Positions 22,251 through 33,739 of a stretch of 64,000 nucleotides of DNA are shown piece by piece (the first letter of the stretch is position 1; every line of letters begins with the position of its first letter). The notes beneath the pieces are model-generated. The model made no database searches and was not told the DNA's origin. It was given only the letters and a program-made list of their open reading frames with translations. Location: contig LR990067.1 in assembly GCA_905147135.1 (NCBI GenBank), positions 11,098,001 through 11,162,000 on the forward strand, in the 5' to 3' direction. Source of the DNA: Blastobasis lacticolella. Its lineage: Eukaryota > Arthropoda > Insecta > Lepidoptera > Blastobasidae. The position numbers and the translations under genes were made by a program.

Positions 22251-22259
22251 GATGGTGTT

Positions 22260-23760
22260 ACTTATCTACTTCAGACAATGCTTTTTTTGTTTTGTATTAT
22301 TTTTATCTTTGTTTATTTTTGTCGTGGTGGTTTGTGGCAATTAATGTTCTTATGTTTTTCAGGAAGCCGAAACATCGCTATTGGACGTGGTCCGTGGGTT
22401 CTTCGCTTATAACACATTCCTAAATTTAGATACTAAATTCAGAAACAAAAAGCGTGAGAGCAAATCAAAGTGGAATGTATAAATCATAAAATAAGGTCCA
22501 TTTTTGTATAAGGGTTTTTTGAAAAGCGGAGCTTTAAGTGACATATTATAAATGCGATTTTTGTTTCTGAATAAGCGCATTAGCCACGACGGTGTCACAA
22601 AAATGAGATTGACATCATCTTATCTACTCTTAGTCAAGTAGCAGTAGGAACTCAAAAGCCATACTATAAATAAATAAATCTACGAAACGGTTAGAGACTA
22701 AATATTACTTATATTGTTAAACTTTTACTTATATTGTTTAATATTAAGTTTCTTAAATATTGCCTTGTTAATAGCCATAGTAGGTACTAATATACTCGTA
22801 ACGGCACTGTAATAATATAACCCTAGTATTTTTAAGTTTTTAATATTGCAGTGCCCGTCAGGGTCATAATTGTAAATTACTTTTATGAAGCAATAAACAT
22901 TTGAGTATTGAGTATTAACGTATGAGGTCGTCTCGTTTGTGAATACAGGTATTAGAATCACGTTGGTGTGTGGGAGTTTTCCCGTGGCTGGTACCACACA
23001 CTGATGCGGTATCAATAGGCGCCGCGACTTTACGAGTGTCACCTTTAACGGCTCGGCGCGCTGTGCACTGCCACCGCAGGGCATTGGCCGCTGGGAAAAA
23101 ATAGAATAGAAATTTATTCATACGACAAAAAAACACAATAATTTTATGTGACATATAGAATATGTTACCAAATAGGTGTCATAGGTCTTTACTATATTTT
23201 TTCGCCTATATATGACGCACGTATCGCGACTGCGACACCATAGTTAGGACTGCAGTTAGCGACACTAGATGTAGATAGATGTATACGGGCCTTTTCCGCA
23301 GTCAGACGAACTCGCGCCTATTCTGCGTGAATGTGATGTACGAAACTATCCCGTTTCCTATTACCATCAGGGAACACACACTCCGTGCTTAGGGGTCCGA
23401 TTTGGAACTGCTCGTATCCACAGGAGCGCTCACGTTCGCTACCTATCTCTTTCACACTAGTGGTAGTTGTTAGAGACAGAAGAGATAGGCATTAGAAGAC
23501 AAGCGGACGAATGAATGAGCACTGTTCAAAAATCGCTTCCCTGTCCATTTTTTTAGGGTTCCGATCAGCTAGCATTCGAGACTATCATGAGCAGCAAGGT
23601 GATGATGATGATGATGATGGAGGCAAGTGGGGCCCGCCCGATGGTTACCAGGCAGGGTAACGATGACAGTGTTAAAAACACTCAACAGTAACTCTGCTGC
23701 CCAATTTCTGGTCTAAACTGGATTTAGTTGGTTGGTCGCAACACCCATTGGATCAGTAGA
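22260..23760. other. AT-rich, no gene seen
   Basis: No splice-bounded coding sequence found. A GC-richer patch at 22950-23090 is open on the minus strand for about 50 codons but has no recognisable product; it may be retroelement-derived. ATGATG microsatellite at 23598-23619. Confidence 0.4.
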
Positions 23761-23763
23761 AGT

Positions 23764-24046
23764 GGTTGGTAACCCCGTTAACAGGGGAACCTGACCAGAT
23801 TGGAATATGGTTAATCATTCAGTCGCCTGAATGTGCAGGTTTCAACACGATGTTTCCCCTTATTGTCGGGTAGTGTTCAACTTTCCATCAGGTGACCCAC
23901 TTGCCTGTTTGCCTATCGTATGATATAAAAAAACAAAACTAATCTAACTAAGAAAAGAGTCACTGGTACATGGTGGCACTGGGATTCGAACCCAGTTCCT
24001 CGGGGTACGAGACCGACTCCTTAACCATTAGGCTACCGACGCTCTA
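23764..24046 (-). repeat. SINE-A with ultra-short J/L340 LINE insert
   Basis: The SINE-A body (CCTGAATGTGCAGGTTTC) and head (complement of TGGGATTCGAACCCAG; TTAACCATTAGGCTACCGAC) are interrupted at 23881-23932 by a LINE tail, TTCCATCAGGTGACCCACTT through ATATAAAAAAAC. Confidence 0.65.
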
Positions 24047-24047
24047 A

Positions 24048-24360
24048 AATTTATGGTGGTCTCTGTCAAGCCTGAGGAGTCCGCTGGGTGAGTACCAGCG
24101 CCTTGTCTATTATTGCCGCCAAGCAACAAAACAATGCTTGCATGGTTGTGTGCCGGTTTGAAGGATAAGGTTGCCAGCGCAATTACAGGCATGAGGAATT
24201 TCATCTTAGTCCTCACAGTGACAACGCACCTGCGGTTAGGCATTTTTGTTACATGCAACCTAAATGAATAAATTGTACATGTTATGGGCGACAGTTACCA
24301 CTTACCATCAGGTGGACTGTCTGCTCATTTGTCACTGAGAAACATAAAAAACAGAAAAAC
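24048..24360. repeat. R5 dispersed repeat
   Basis: TGTCAAGCCTGAGGAGTCCG, CAATGCTTGCATGGTTGTGT and CTTACCATCAGGTGGACTGT recur in part at 2434, 33760, 34430 and 42515. Confidence 0.5.
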
Positions 24361-24924
24361 AGCGCTGTACGGAACCATACCGTCCCGTAACAGCATAAGC
24401 TGAGCCAGGTCTATTTGCCTTAGTTATTGTTTAGATGTAGTGGTAAAGCACGATATTTTGTCTAAGGCAATAAATGATTCTTATTCTTATTCTATTATTC
24501 TAAAAAAATCTACTCTGCTGGACACCACAAATAAAACGTCAAAGTAGCCAATACCAACCGGCGCAACTGTAACAGGATTCTCAAAACAGTAATGTCTAGA
24601 ATTGTTTACAACGCGGCTTACAAGCACTCGTGTACATATCCGTGTACGTAATAACGTTCGATGTTCGGAGCCGTGTAAAAATTACGCGGAGATATGAGAA
24701 AGGTGGCTTCACATAACCAGGGTCTCGAGTCCGCTTATTTACTTACTTACTTACTTCGCTGGCTCAGCGACCCGAAGTGGATCTTGGCCTCTGACATAAG
24801 AACTCACCATTGGTCCCTTTCCGGCGCCATTTGTTCCCAGTTCGTTATCTGGAGTTCGGGTCTCGGAGCAGGTCTAATTTTTAGCTCGATCGAAAGGTCA
24901 TTGAATAGCAATCGTAGGTCAGAG

Positions 24925-25125
24925 CTCCATGGGGTGGGAATTTGGGGAACCGTGGCTTTGGCAGTGGAGGGATATTTGTCTTTTTGCTGCCAGAGCAACG
25001 TGTTATAGAGGTGGGCAACGCATTGGCGATAGTCTCGGTGTTGCTAATGTCTATAGGCAGTGGTGACCACTTTCCGTCAGGTGGCCCGCTTTCCTGTTTG
25101 CCTATCGCAAGACATAAAAAAAAGG
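24925..25125 (+). repeat. L340 LINE 3' end
   Basis: Plus orientation: ATGGGGTGGGAATTTGGGGA, CAGAGCAACGTGTTATAGAG, GGTGACCACTTTCCGTCAGG, ending AAGACATAAAAAAAAGG with a poly-A tail. Confidence 0.65.
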
Positions 25126-25680
25126 TCAGCGGCAGTTATAATTGTGGCGGAATAACAAAAACGTGTCAAACTGCCATTGAGCTGCAGTTACAATTCGATC
25201 GACTCAATGCCCAGTATAAAAAGAGCTAGCATTGCTATGCGCGTCTAAAGAGACGCTAGCTCATCTTAGACTGGTTTTTGGTAGGTCGATAAGTTGTCAA
25301 ATGTACTTTGTTGTAGCAAGTTTTTGGAATTATTAACTAGCTACCCGCCCCGGATACGCACGGGTGTTCTCTAAATTATAGGAAACCATATCAAAATCGT
25401 TTTCTTTTTAGTTTAGACGAAGTAAGCGGAGATACAAGCCGACGAAAACAACAACTGTGTAGAGCAAAGTAAAACACATTTACCACCACTCAGACACTCT
25501 GATACACGGCACAACCACGCCACAACATCCAAAAACATTCACAGAAAAATTATCCTTCCTTGGCAGTAAGGTAAAAAACAGAGACAATTTGAAAGAAAGA
25601 AAGACATTTATTACAAATAGCACACGACGACATACTCGTAATATACATAATCACAAAAGGTAATATTAGACGTAATATAG

Positions 25681-25789
25681 CGTTCCGGCTCTGCCTGGCA
25701 TTGTCGAGCACGGTTCGGTCGTGGTTGGCGAGGGATACGTTTATCTACGGCCATAGGGCGGTCAGCGTGTCACTGTGTGTTTCCTTCCT
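25681..25789 (+). repeat. 5' part of T-tail retroposon, interrupted
   Basis: GTTCCGGCTCTGCCTGGCAT through CACTGTGTGTTTCCTTCCT. The continuation (ACTTTCCTACCC, GACGATTGAAAGAGATATTT) is found beyond the J-LINE at 27930-28020. Intact copies: 30295-30480 (plus) and 57298-57485 (minus). Confidence 0.7.
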
Positions 25790-25848
25790 TTTTTTTTTTA
25801 TGTTACTTAGCAGATAAACAGGCAAGCGGGCCACCTGATGGAAAGTGG

Positions 25849-27936
25849 TCACCGCCGCCTATGGACATCGGCAACACCAGGGGAGTCACCAATGCGTTGC
25901 CCGCCTCTAAAGAGACCTCTAATATACCTCTTGAACGATCCCATGTCATAGTCCAAAGGAAACACTGTGGCTGGGAGCTCATTCCACATCCGAATCGTAC
26001 GAGCGAGAAACGTTCTTTCGAACCTTCGCGTGGTGACCAACAGAGGGTCTACGTAGTGGGGATGAGTACCCAGCCCACGGCGGGTGGTGCGATGGCGGAA
26101 TTGTGCTGTGGGCACCAGATCGAAAAGTTCCTCGGAACACTCCCCATTGTACAGCCGATAGAACACACACAGGGAGCCAAAGTCCCTTCGGTTAGCCAGT
26201 GGTTCTAACTTGCTTGTTTGTATGGGATCGTCGACAATTCGTACGGCGCGTCTCTGTACGGAGTCCAAAGGATTAAGCAGGTCGGCAGTTTCGCCGGCCC
26301 AAAGATGGGAACAATACTCCATATGAGGCCGCACCTGTGCCTTGTACAGCAGCAGGCGCTGCCCTGGGGTGAAGTACCGCCTGGACCGGTTAAGCACGCC
26401 AAGCTTTTTCGAAGCCAGTTTGGCCTTACCTTCTAGGTGACTCCGGAAGCGCACGTTATCCGATATGTCGACACCAAGGATCCCGATACTTTTTGAGATG
26501 GAAAGGGGTCTCCCTTGGAACTTCGGCACATTGACAAAGGGATCCTTTTTGGCGGAAAATGCGCAGACCTGTGTCTTTGAAGGGTTGAATTCCACTAGGT
26601 TCAGTCTGCCCCAGTGAGCAACTTGCTCCAAGGAGTGTTCAATCTCTGACACAAGTCTTATTCGGCTTTCCGACACCACGGAACGAGGGATATTCGCACG
26701 GCCAGTATAACAAGCATCTCCAGTACTGTCATCTGCATAGCAATGAATACTGGGAATATTCAGCATATCATTGATATGCAGAAGAAACAGCGTGGGAGAT
26801 AGCACTGAACCTTGGGGTACTCCAGAATTAATGGTCTTGGTATCGGAGCAGCATCCGTCGACAACGACTTGGATGCTCCGTCCAGACAGAAAGCTGGATA
26901 CCCAATTGCAGAGCCCCTCGGGGATACCGTACTTCGGGAGTTTTGTTAGCAGTGCCCTGTGCCAGACCCGATCAAATGCCTTGGCTATATCAAGACTGAC
27001 AGCCAGAGCCTCCCCCTTGCTCTCGACAGCCTCAGCCCACCGGTGTGTTAGGTACACAAGAAGGTCACCAGCTGAGCGACCATGACGGAAGCCATATTGA
27101 CGGTCACTGATCTCTGGTGATCCTCGAGGTACCCAAGGAGCTGGATATTGATGATCCGCTCCATCACCTTAGAGAGCAAGGAGGTTACCGCTATAGGCCT
27201 GTAGTTTGATGGGTCCGAATTGTCACCCTTCTTGGGTATCGGATGCACATGGGCTAGCTTCCATGAAGACGGCACCGTTCCAGAGGTGTAGGAAAGCTTG
27301 AATAGGCGCATTAACACGGGAGACAACTCGGGAGCACATTTTTTGAGAACCATCAGGTCCACTGGACTTCCGGATGTCTAGGGAGAGAAGCACACGTTTT
27401 ATGATTTTTTGGGTGAATCGAACCTCGGGCATGATGCCCTCACACCGTAAGATGGTAGGCAGTGCAGCTCCCCCATCATCCAGAGTTGAGTTATGAGCAA
27501 AAATATTACCTAAGAGATCGGCTTTCTCTTTTGCTGTGTGGACCAATTGGTCATCCGGCTTGCGCAAAGGTGGAAGGGTGGTCCGACAAAAGTTCCCCTC
27601 GACAGCTTTGGAGAGAGACCAAAAAGCACGGCTCCCAGAGGGGTAGCTGATCAGTTTCTCTCCAATTCCGCCGATGAAATTAAATTTTGCTCTGGCCATT
27701 ACCCTCTTTGTAGACCTCGATACAGCATTGTACTTTTTCCTCAAAATGTGGGTGTTAGGGTCCTTTTGGGCCCGAGCCACTGTCCAGGCACGAAAAGCAT
27801 CCTGCTTAAGGCGAGTTGCCTCAGCACTAGGCCTGTCGTACCAGGGCTGACTTTTGCCGCCGAGACGGACTACAGAAGATTTGATAAAACATTCCATTCC
27901 CTGCAGTATGACATCAGCTACAGCGGCTTTCTACTT
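25849..27936 (-). pseudogene. Jockey/CR1-type LINE reverse transcriptase, 5'-truncated and frameshifted
   Basis: The minus strand encodes the polymerase of a non-LTR retrotransposon. The N-terminal part (27897 down to about 27365) includes PWYDRPSAEATRLKQDAFRA and SLDIRKSSGPDG. A frameshift leads to VPSSWKLAHVHPIPKKGDNS and DPSNYRPIAVTSLLSKVMER. A second shift near 27110 leads to the catalytic core: SLDIAKAFDRVWH (motif A), SGVPQGSVLSPTLF (motif B), CYADDS (the YADD active site), and the C-terminus MWNELPATVFPLDYDMGSFK with a TGA at 25851-25849. No endonuclease or ORF1 remains. A 3' UTR and A-run (25790-25848) follow. Inactive as it stands. Confidence 0.8.
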
Positions 27937-28290
27937 TCCTACCCCCCTCCTTTTTGACGATTGAAAGAGATATTTAATGTCCTAATCAATAAAAAAAAAT
28001 TGAATTTTGAATTTTGAATTGAATTTTGAAAAGACATGCGAGGGGGTGGCATCATACAGGCATGGGCATCTCGGACAACCACAGACCCTTCCGGAGACGT
28101 TTGTAAAACCGAACGGGTTGCTGCGTTTCCTGGAGGAGTTGGGATGGCAGGAACAATAGGGTATCCATATCCACGCAGAATGGGCGCGAGTTCTATCTAA
28201 GGGAACATTAATAAGAACATTTAAAACAATGAGTAGCCTCCCATGCCACTGTCGGTGCCGCGGCGGCCAGCGCAAATGGCTTTATACTAT
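27937..28290 (+). repeat. 3' part of T-tail retroposon plus LINE scrap
   Basis: 27937-28030 completes the T-tail copy, ending in TTGAATTT-type repeats. 28050-28290 contains GGGCATCTCGGACAACCACA and an open frame with LPETFVKPNGLLRFLEELGW, resembling a LINE-derived peptide; part of it recurs inverted at 50300-50390. Confidence 0.5.
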
Positions 28291-28536
28291 TTAGAGATTG
28301 TTTGTTACATTGATGTTGACAGATAAGTAATAAGTTCTACAGCTGTCTAGCCATCTTTGACAGCTCTGCTTGCGTGATGCGTGTATGGTAGAAAATTGAC
28401 AGCTCGAAGTTCGACTATTTCTACCAACATCTGCATTAACTCTGATTGTGTAGGATCATCCGCCAATCCGCCTCCTTTGTACATCGAAAGTACGTGAATT
28501 GTCTATGAACCAAGAATTTCTACCACAAACTGCTTA

Positions 28537-28595
28537 TGTCAGATAACGTTAGCTTATGTCAAATAACGTTAGCTTATGTCAAATCCCATACATTT
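28537..28595. repeat. Short tandem repeat
   Basis: Three adjacent copies of GCTTATGTCAAATAACGTTA-like units. Nothing else recognised between 28300 and 28900. Confidence 0.5.
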
Positions 28596-28942
28596 TTTCT
28601 ACCACAATCGATTGTAGATTAACGCAACTTCTTGGCTAAGGCCGCAGCTAAGTTTTATGGCAAAGTGAAGTTAAATTGTAAAAGATCAAGCGGGCAAGGG
28701 AGGTCCGGTGTGTGATAAATACAGTTCATTGCGATGTGACGACCCAATATAAATGGGATAAACATTGATATTTAAATAAATAATCCATTTATTTCCCTAT
28801 GAAAACATACAGAATTTGACATGCAACTAGGTACCTACATTATTAAGATTTCTCAATTTTAAACTTCAAGTCATTAGTTCGCGGGGAAAGGTGCTGGTTG
28901 CAAAGTAACTTTATTGTATAAATTCTTTTCAGTAAGATATAT

Positions 28943-28989
28943 AAAAAACAGTCACACGGTATACATAATATACCGTGTGACTGTTTTTT
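28943..28989. other. Perfect 21-bp hairpin
   Basis: The arms AAAAAACAGTCACACGGTAT(A) and their exact complement flank a 5-base loop, CATAA. The left arm starts with an A run and the right ends with a T run. Could be a very small foldback element or a bidirectional terminator-like structure; no neighbouring gene supports the latter. Confidence 0.6.
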
Positions 28990-29224
28990 ACTCCAAATAA
29001 AATAAAGTAATCAGAACATGGTGGCTACGTATACATATTTGTGGGGACTGGAGCCTGAACTAGGTAAACCTGTAGGCCTAGCACAAGTTGCTCTCGCGCG
29101 CGATAAGCGAGAAAAAGCGCGACATAGGTATTGCTATCTCTTTCGTCTTAGTATTGAGAGAAAGAGACAAACGCTCTCTCGCGGCGCGAGCTTTGTTGCA
29201 CACTTGTGCTAAGGCCACTGTGCT

Positions 29225-29449
29225 ACAATGGGCTAATTACGTAACGCTGTAGCAAACAATTATCTGATTTCAATGATTGAAATTGTTACTTTTGCGAATC
29301 CGTATCATCGATTTCATGGGATCAGTTGCTAACAAATTTCCACTGCAATACACTGAAACTATTAAATCGATCATACGTAACCGCAAAAGTAACAATTTCA
29401 ATCATTGAAATCAGAGAATTGTTGGCAACAGCGTTATGTAATTAGCCTA
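29225..29449. mobile_element. 225-bp foldback MITE
   Basis: The left arm (TAATTACGTAACGCTGTAGC ... TTGAAATTGTTACTTTTGCG) pairs with the right arm over about 65 bp. A shorter relative with the same ends sits at 57519-57660 in gene 2. Confidence 0.7.
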
Positions 29450-29694
29450 CAGGTCACCAATGTCAATAAAATGTAGATTTATCAAAGTTATCAGTTCGTA
29501 TAAATACGAACATAAATATTATCTTGTCAAAGGTATGTCGCCTATCTTGTTATGTCAGGGGTTCAAAAGTAGGGTTCTCCAGTCCCCTTCCAAAACAACA
29601 TCATACAATAACGAGTACTGCTCCAACAATAACTATATTACTGGAGTATTCTTTTAAATTGATTCCCACAAACCAAAAAAATAAAAAATAAATG

Positions 29695-29850
29695 ATAATC
29701 TTGGCGTTAATGTCCCGGTTGTGCTCTCGCAGACGAGGGCCCGGGGTCCGCCTTCACCATGATCCAGGATTTGGCAGGTCAGGCAATTACAGTGGAGCGA
29801 CTGCCAACTGACCTCCATTACCCTGCTACCAGGGGAACCTGACCAGATTG
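29695..29850 (-). repeat. SINE-A body
   Basis: ATCTTGGCGTTAATGTCCCG, GACCATGATCCAGGATTTGG-like and AGGGGAACCTGACCAGATTG; head missing. Confidence 0.65.
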
Positions 29851-29931
29851 AATCAACCCCACAAACCAAATACCAGGAGCCTAAATTCACTCGCTACGAC
29901 ATCACGAATTCGATTTTTTTTCTAGAAGAGG

Positions 29932-30120
29932 AGTGTCTCCAAGCACGCTCCATACAAATGTAGTTTGATCCTTGTTTCAATATTAAACCAATGAAATATT
30001 GTAGACGTGATCCATAAACCAATATCAATGCTTGTAATTTCCAAAATTTCATTGGCTTTGATAGCGTAATATTGAAAATATGAGTATACTACATTTGTAT
30101 GGAGCGCTTTGGAGTACGCT
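29932..30120. mobile_element. Foldback element about 190 bp
   Basis: Arms share GCGCTCCATACAAATGTAGT-like sequence at about 29945 and, complemented, at about 30090-30110; the inner arms also pair (AACCAATGAAAT / ATTTCATTGGCTT). Confidence 0.55.
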
Positions 30121-30294
30121 CGGGGACACTCCAAGAAGCTTGTTGTCAACGATCTTCTACAACTATTTAGGGCGGCTTGTACCAAATTCGTAATCGCTTA
30201 TAACCTTCATTTTCATACAACATTTTTTTAAGTTTCAAAGTTATAATTCTATAATATATATATATATAATATAATTTCGATAATTTCGAACGCG

Positions 30295-30480
30295 GTCCGG
30301 CTCTGCCTGGCATTGTCGAGCACGGTCCGGTCGTAGTTGGCGTGGGGTGGGTTTGCTGCGGCCGTAGGGCGGCCAGCGTGTCACTGTGTGTTTCCTTCCT
30401 ACTTTCCTACCCTTCATTTTGACGATTGAAAGAGATATTTAATGTCCTAATAATGAATTTTGAATTTTGATTTTTTAATA
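30295..30480 (+). repeat. T-tail retroposon, intact copy
   Basis: CGGCTCTGCCTGGCATTGTC to GAATTTTGAATTTTGA, uninterrupted across the point where the J-LINE entered the 25681 copy. Confidence 0.65.
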
Positions 30481-30489
30481 AAAATAAAT

Positions 30490-30728
30490 ATGTAATCGTG
30501 GACAAATTCTTAAAACGCCAACTTGCCCCAAACTAAGCGAAACTTGTACTATGGGTGCTAGATAACTGATATACTACTTTAAAATTTTTTTAAATACATA
30601 CTTATAATACATAGAACACCCAGACCCGTAACAGAAATTTAAATTCATCATTTCAATTTCTGCCCGGCCGGGAATCGAACCCGGGACCTCTTGACTGGCA
30701 GAACGGCCCATTAAACCACTCTGGTCAT
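30490..30728 (-). repeat. SINE-B with tRNA-like head
   Basis: Inverted copy with CGGGAATCGAACCCGGGACC (B-box complement) and AACCACTCTGGTC at the head end. Confidence 0.7.
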
Positions 30729-31309
30729 CAAGACCGAAGAAGAAGTAAGATTTTAATACTTATTTATAACAAGGAAAAATTTCTTAATCGAAATCTCAAT
30801 GCGCGAGAACAGCCCCCAGCGAGGACTTCCAATAATAATAAATAAATAAATAAAAGTATCATTTATTTAATAATTTACAATTCCATATCTTTTTAGGTAC
30901 GTAAGTAGTTTTTAAATTCATTACCAAAAATATAAAAATAATAACAATGTCAAATTCCATACTTATGTCAATTAAGTAACTAAAAATATAAATGTCAAAC
31001 AATTTCATAAAATCATAAATTTAACCATGTCAATACATTACAATAAACCAATAAATCAGTTATAATTACATATATGTATGAATGAAATATGGCGGACCAT
31101 AAGAACGAAGTTGTACAGAAGCTACTGCCTAATGTCTAATGACATCGTGTTAATTTCCTGTTTTATTATGTGAGTACAAATGTATTTCATGCACTCGTAT
31201 ATTTTGCACAATTAAATAAGTAATCATATTGGCGTCAATATCCTGGTTGTAGGTACTTGTTGTGAATGATAAATTTTTATTTCTGAAATTTAACAAGTGA
31301 GTATTGAAA

Positions 31310-31400
31310 AAAAAAATGAATATACCTAAGTAGTTTATCAGTTATCTAACACCCATAACACAAGCTTTGCTTACTTCAGTGAATTGATCCACATTTATTT
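31310..31400 (+). repeat. SINE-B 3' fragment
   Basis: AGTAGTTTATCAGTTATCTA, CCATAACACAAGCTTTGCTT and a short tail ATTTATTTATT. Confidence 0.6.
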
Positions 31401-31404
31401 ATTA

Positions 31405-32478
31405 TAACATTTATCTACCGCAATAACGTTATCACACATCCTACCTACCTAACATTCCAATAGCAAAGCATACCGAAGCCAAAGCTGCCAGTCATCCGAA
31501 GGTGCGTATTACAAATCTTTCAAATATTAGAAAAGCCAAGAAGCTTATTGTTTTAGTCAAGTTTTAGTTTACGTTTTTCATAAAATTTTATGTAACCTGA
31601 CTTTTTCAAGAGTTTGACGTTTTAAATGTATCAAGGGAATGTTCCGGGTTTCCTACCGCGTACGACTGTATAGTTTCAATTTGGTCAGGTCCCCCTGTTA
31701 GCAGGGTAGGTCAGATCGCAGTCGCTCTACTGCAATTATCAGATCTGCCAAATCCTGTATCACGGTCAAGGCGGACCCCGGGCCTTTGTGCGCGAGAGCA
31801 CAACCGGAACATTAATGCCAAGATGGTATTTTTTCTTTTCATTATTATTATTATATTTTTGTATCAAAACAACGTTATCAAACATCCTACCTACCTAACA
31901 TTCCAATAGCAAAGCATACAGCAAAGTCTAAGCTGCCAGCAATCCGAAGGTACGTATTACAAATCTATCAAATCTCTGAAAACCAAGAAACTAACTGTTT
32001 TCTGATCTTCTACAAATAATTGACGTTCCCCGTTTTCCATAAAATTTTATGTAACCTTACTTATGCATTCTTTTAAGAGCTTGAAGTTTTTAATGTAGTA
32101 AAAAATAATAATCATCTTGGCGTTAATGTCCCGGTTGTGCTCTCGAGAACGAGGGCCCCGGGGTCCTTGACCATGATCCAGGATTTGGCATATCAGATAA
32201 TTACAGTGGAGCCACTACAATCCGACCTCCGTGACCCTTATACCAGGAGAACCTGAAAAATTGGATACCATATGGCGTTGTTTTGTGATTTCATTATTTT
32301 TTTATCTTAAAATATTTTATTTTAGATTACAAAAAACAGCAATTTTGATATTAGATTATTATTATTATATTTATCTACCGCAACAACGTTATCAAACATC
32401 CTACCTACCTAACATTCCAATAGCATACCAAAGCCAAAGCTGCCAGTCATCCCAAGGTGCGTATTACAAATCTATCGT
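31405..32478 (+). repeat. Tandem triplication with exon-like cores, split by SINE-A
   Basis: A unit of about 230 bp (AACGTTATCAAACATCCTAC, CTACCTAACATTCCAATAG, a 33-40 base core, GTGCGTATTACAAATCTATC, CATAAAATTTTATGTAACCT) occurs three times: cores at 31464-31501, 31910-31949 and 32424-32456. SINE-A copies in opposite orientation lie between them (31685-31825 plus; 32112-32262 minus). The third unit is cut off by a C18 run at 32480-32497. Each core has acceptor- and donor-like edges but the lengths (38, 40, 33) do not keep one frame. Confidence 0.65.
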
Positions 32479-32837
32479 TCCCCCCCCCCCCCCCCCCTCC
32501 CCTCTACCTCACCCCCTTGCAGTCATGCTCTAATTGTTCTGGGCTTTAGCACCGCGGGGATGGCGGCAGTCAGAAGGAGCCAGCGGCGTGTTTAGCCGAC
32601 TTCGGAAAGGAGGAGGGTTTATTTATTTATTAGTTCATATACAGCATTTAAATACACTTGAAGTATAAGTACATAATTGTTGAAATTAATTGATAGTTGT
32701 TTTTAGGGAGGCAAACAGAAACTACTATATCGAATTCAACAATAGCCAAAGAAAAAAAATTAAGTAAAAAAAAGAAGTCCAGTAACACATCTGACAGTGA
32801 CCGCTTTACACTAGGTAGACCATCTAACAATAAACTT

Positions 32838-33098
32838 TCATCATCACAGCCCGTAACAGTCCACTACAGGACTTAGGACCTCTCCCACGGAAGGGGAGGT
32901 TATTGCCATAATCTCCACGCTTGGCAGGCGGGTTGGAGATCGCAGTGTTTAAATAATACAATGGAAAATGCTGCTGCCCATTTTCCAGACTACGGAGACT
33001 CTTGATCTTATGCCTCGAAAACATGAGTCGCCTTGTACGACACCCATGAGTGTAAGGGGTTGGTGCTATTCTACTCTGCCGGACACCACACGGCCAAT
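32838..33098. repeat. R250 repeat, near full length
   Basis: CAGTCCACTACAGGACTTAG to GCCGGACACCACACGGCC; very close to the copy at 49935-50192. Confidence 0.7.
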
Positions 33099-33159
33099 AA
33101 ACAAACAATAAACTTTAGTAGGTAATAAAAATATATATTCATCGATAATTCTTCAATTT

Positions 33160-33295
33160 TGAAGAATGTGATGCGGAATGATCTCCCAGCAGCAGTGTTT
33201 CTTTTGGACTATGGCATGGGATCCTTCAAGAGGTATATTATGTCGGTGGCTACTTTCCACCAGGTGGCCCGCTTGCCTGTATGCCTAGCGTATGA
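33160..33295 (+). repeat. J-LINE 3' end with internal deletion
   Basis: TTTTGGACTATGGCATGGGA, TTCAAGAGGTATATTATG, then directly GTGGCTACTTTCCACCAGGT. Confidence 0.6.
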
Positions 33296-33739
33296 TTTCC
33301 GAGATCCATTTTTGTTTGTCGTACAGGTATCTTACAATCTATGATAGTAAAACATACCTTTTAATACTGGATTATGAAATATGATTACGATATTTCATAT
33401 GATACGACAACCTTTATCATATAAGTGAATCATACCTATATTTAACCTTTAAGCTTTAATCTTCAGGATACTGTTCTGGCTGCTGCAGTAGCGCGTATAT
33501 TAAAAAAAACACTTTAAAAAAAAAAAACCTGCATCACTCCATCCGGCATAAACCCATCCGAACGCACCAGTGTGAGCGCTCAATGCTTTTAAATTCCATT
33601 TAACAGAATCACCCTGTACGGTATCGCGAGACGAATAATAAAATGCGGCGGCGTCTTTTGTAAACATCCTGTGCAGTCCGACTCTACAGGCTGATGAGGT
33701 TATAATTTGTTTTTTTTTGGTGTAAAATTTTTTTTTTCT

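Noticed and set aside
21829..22344. 171-codon plus frame
   Set aside because: Runs antisense through an L340 copy into an RTE tail; chimeric and without family support as one protein.
22725..23154. Minus-strand coding gene at the GC-richer patch
   Set aside because: No splice sites, recognisable domain or consistent frame; left as unexplained.
25777..26208. 143-codon plus frame
   Set aside because: Antisense to the reverse-transcriptase pseudogene.
28943..28989. microRNA precursor
   Set aside because: The 21-bp perfect stem with a 5-base loop is too short for a precursor.
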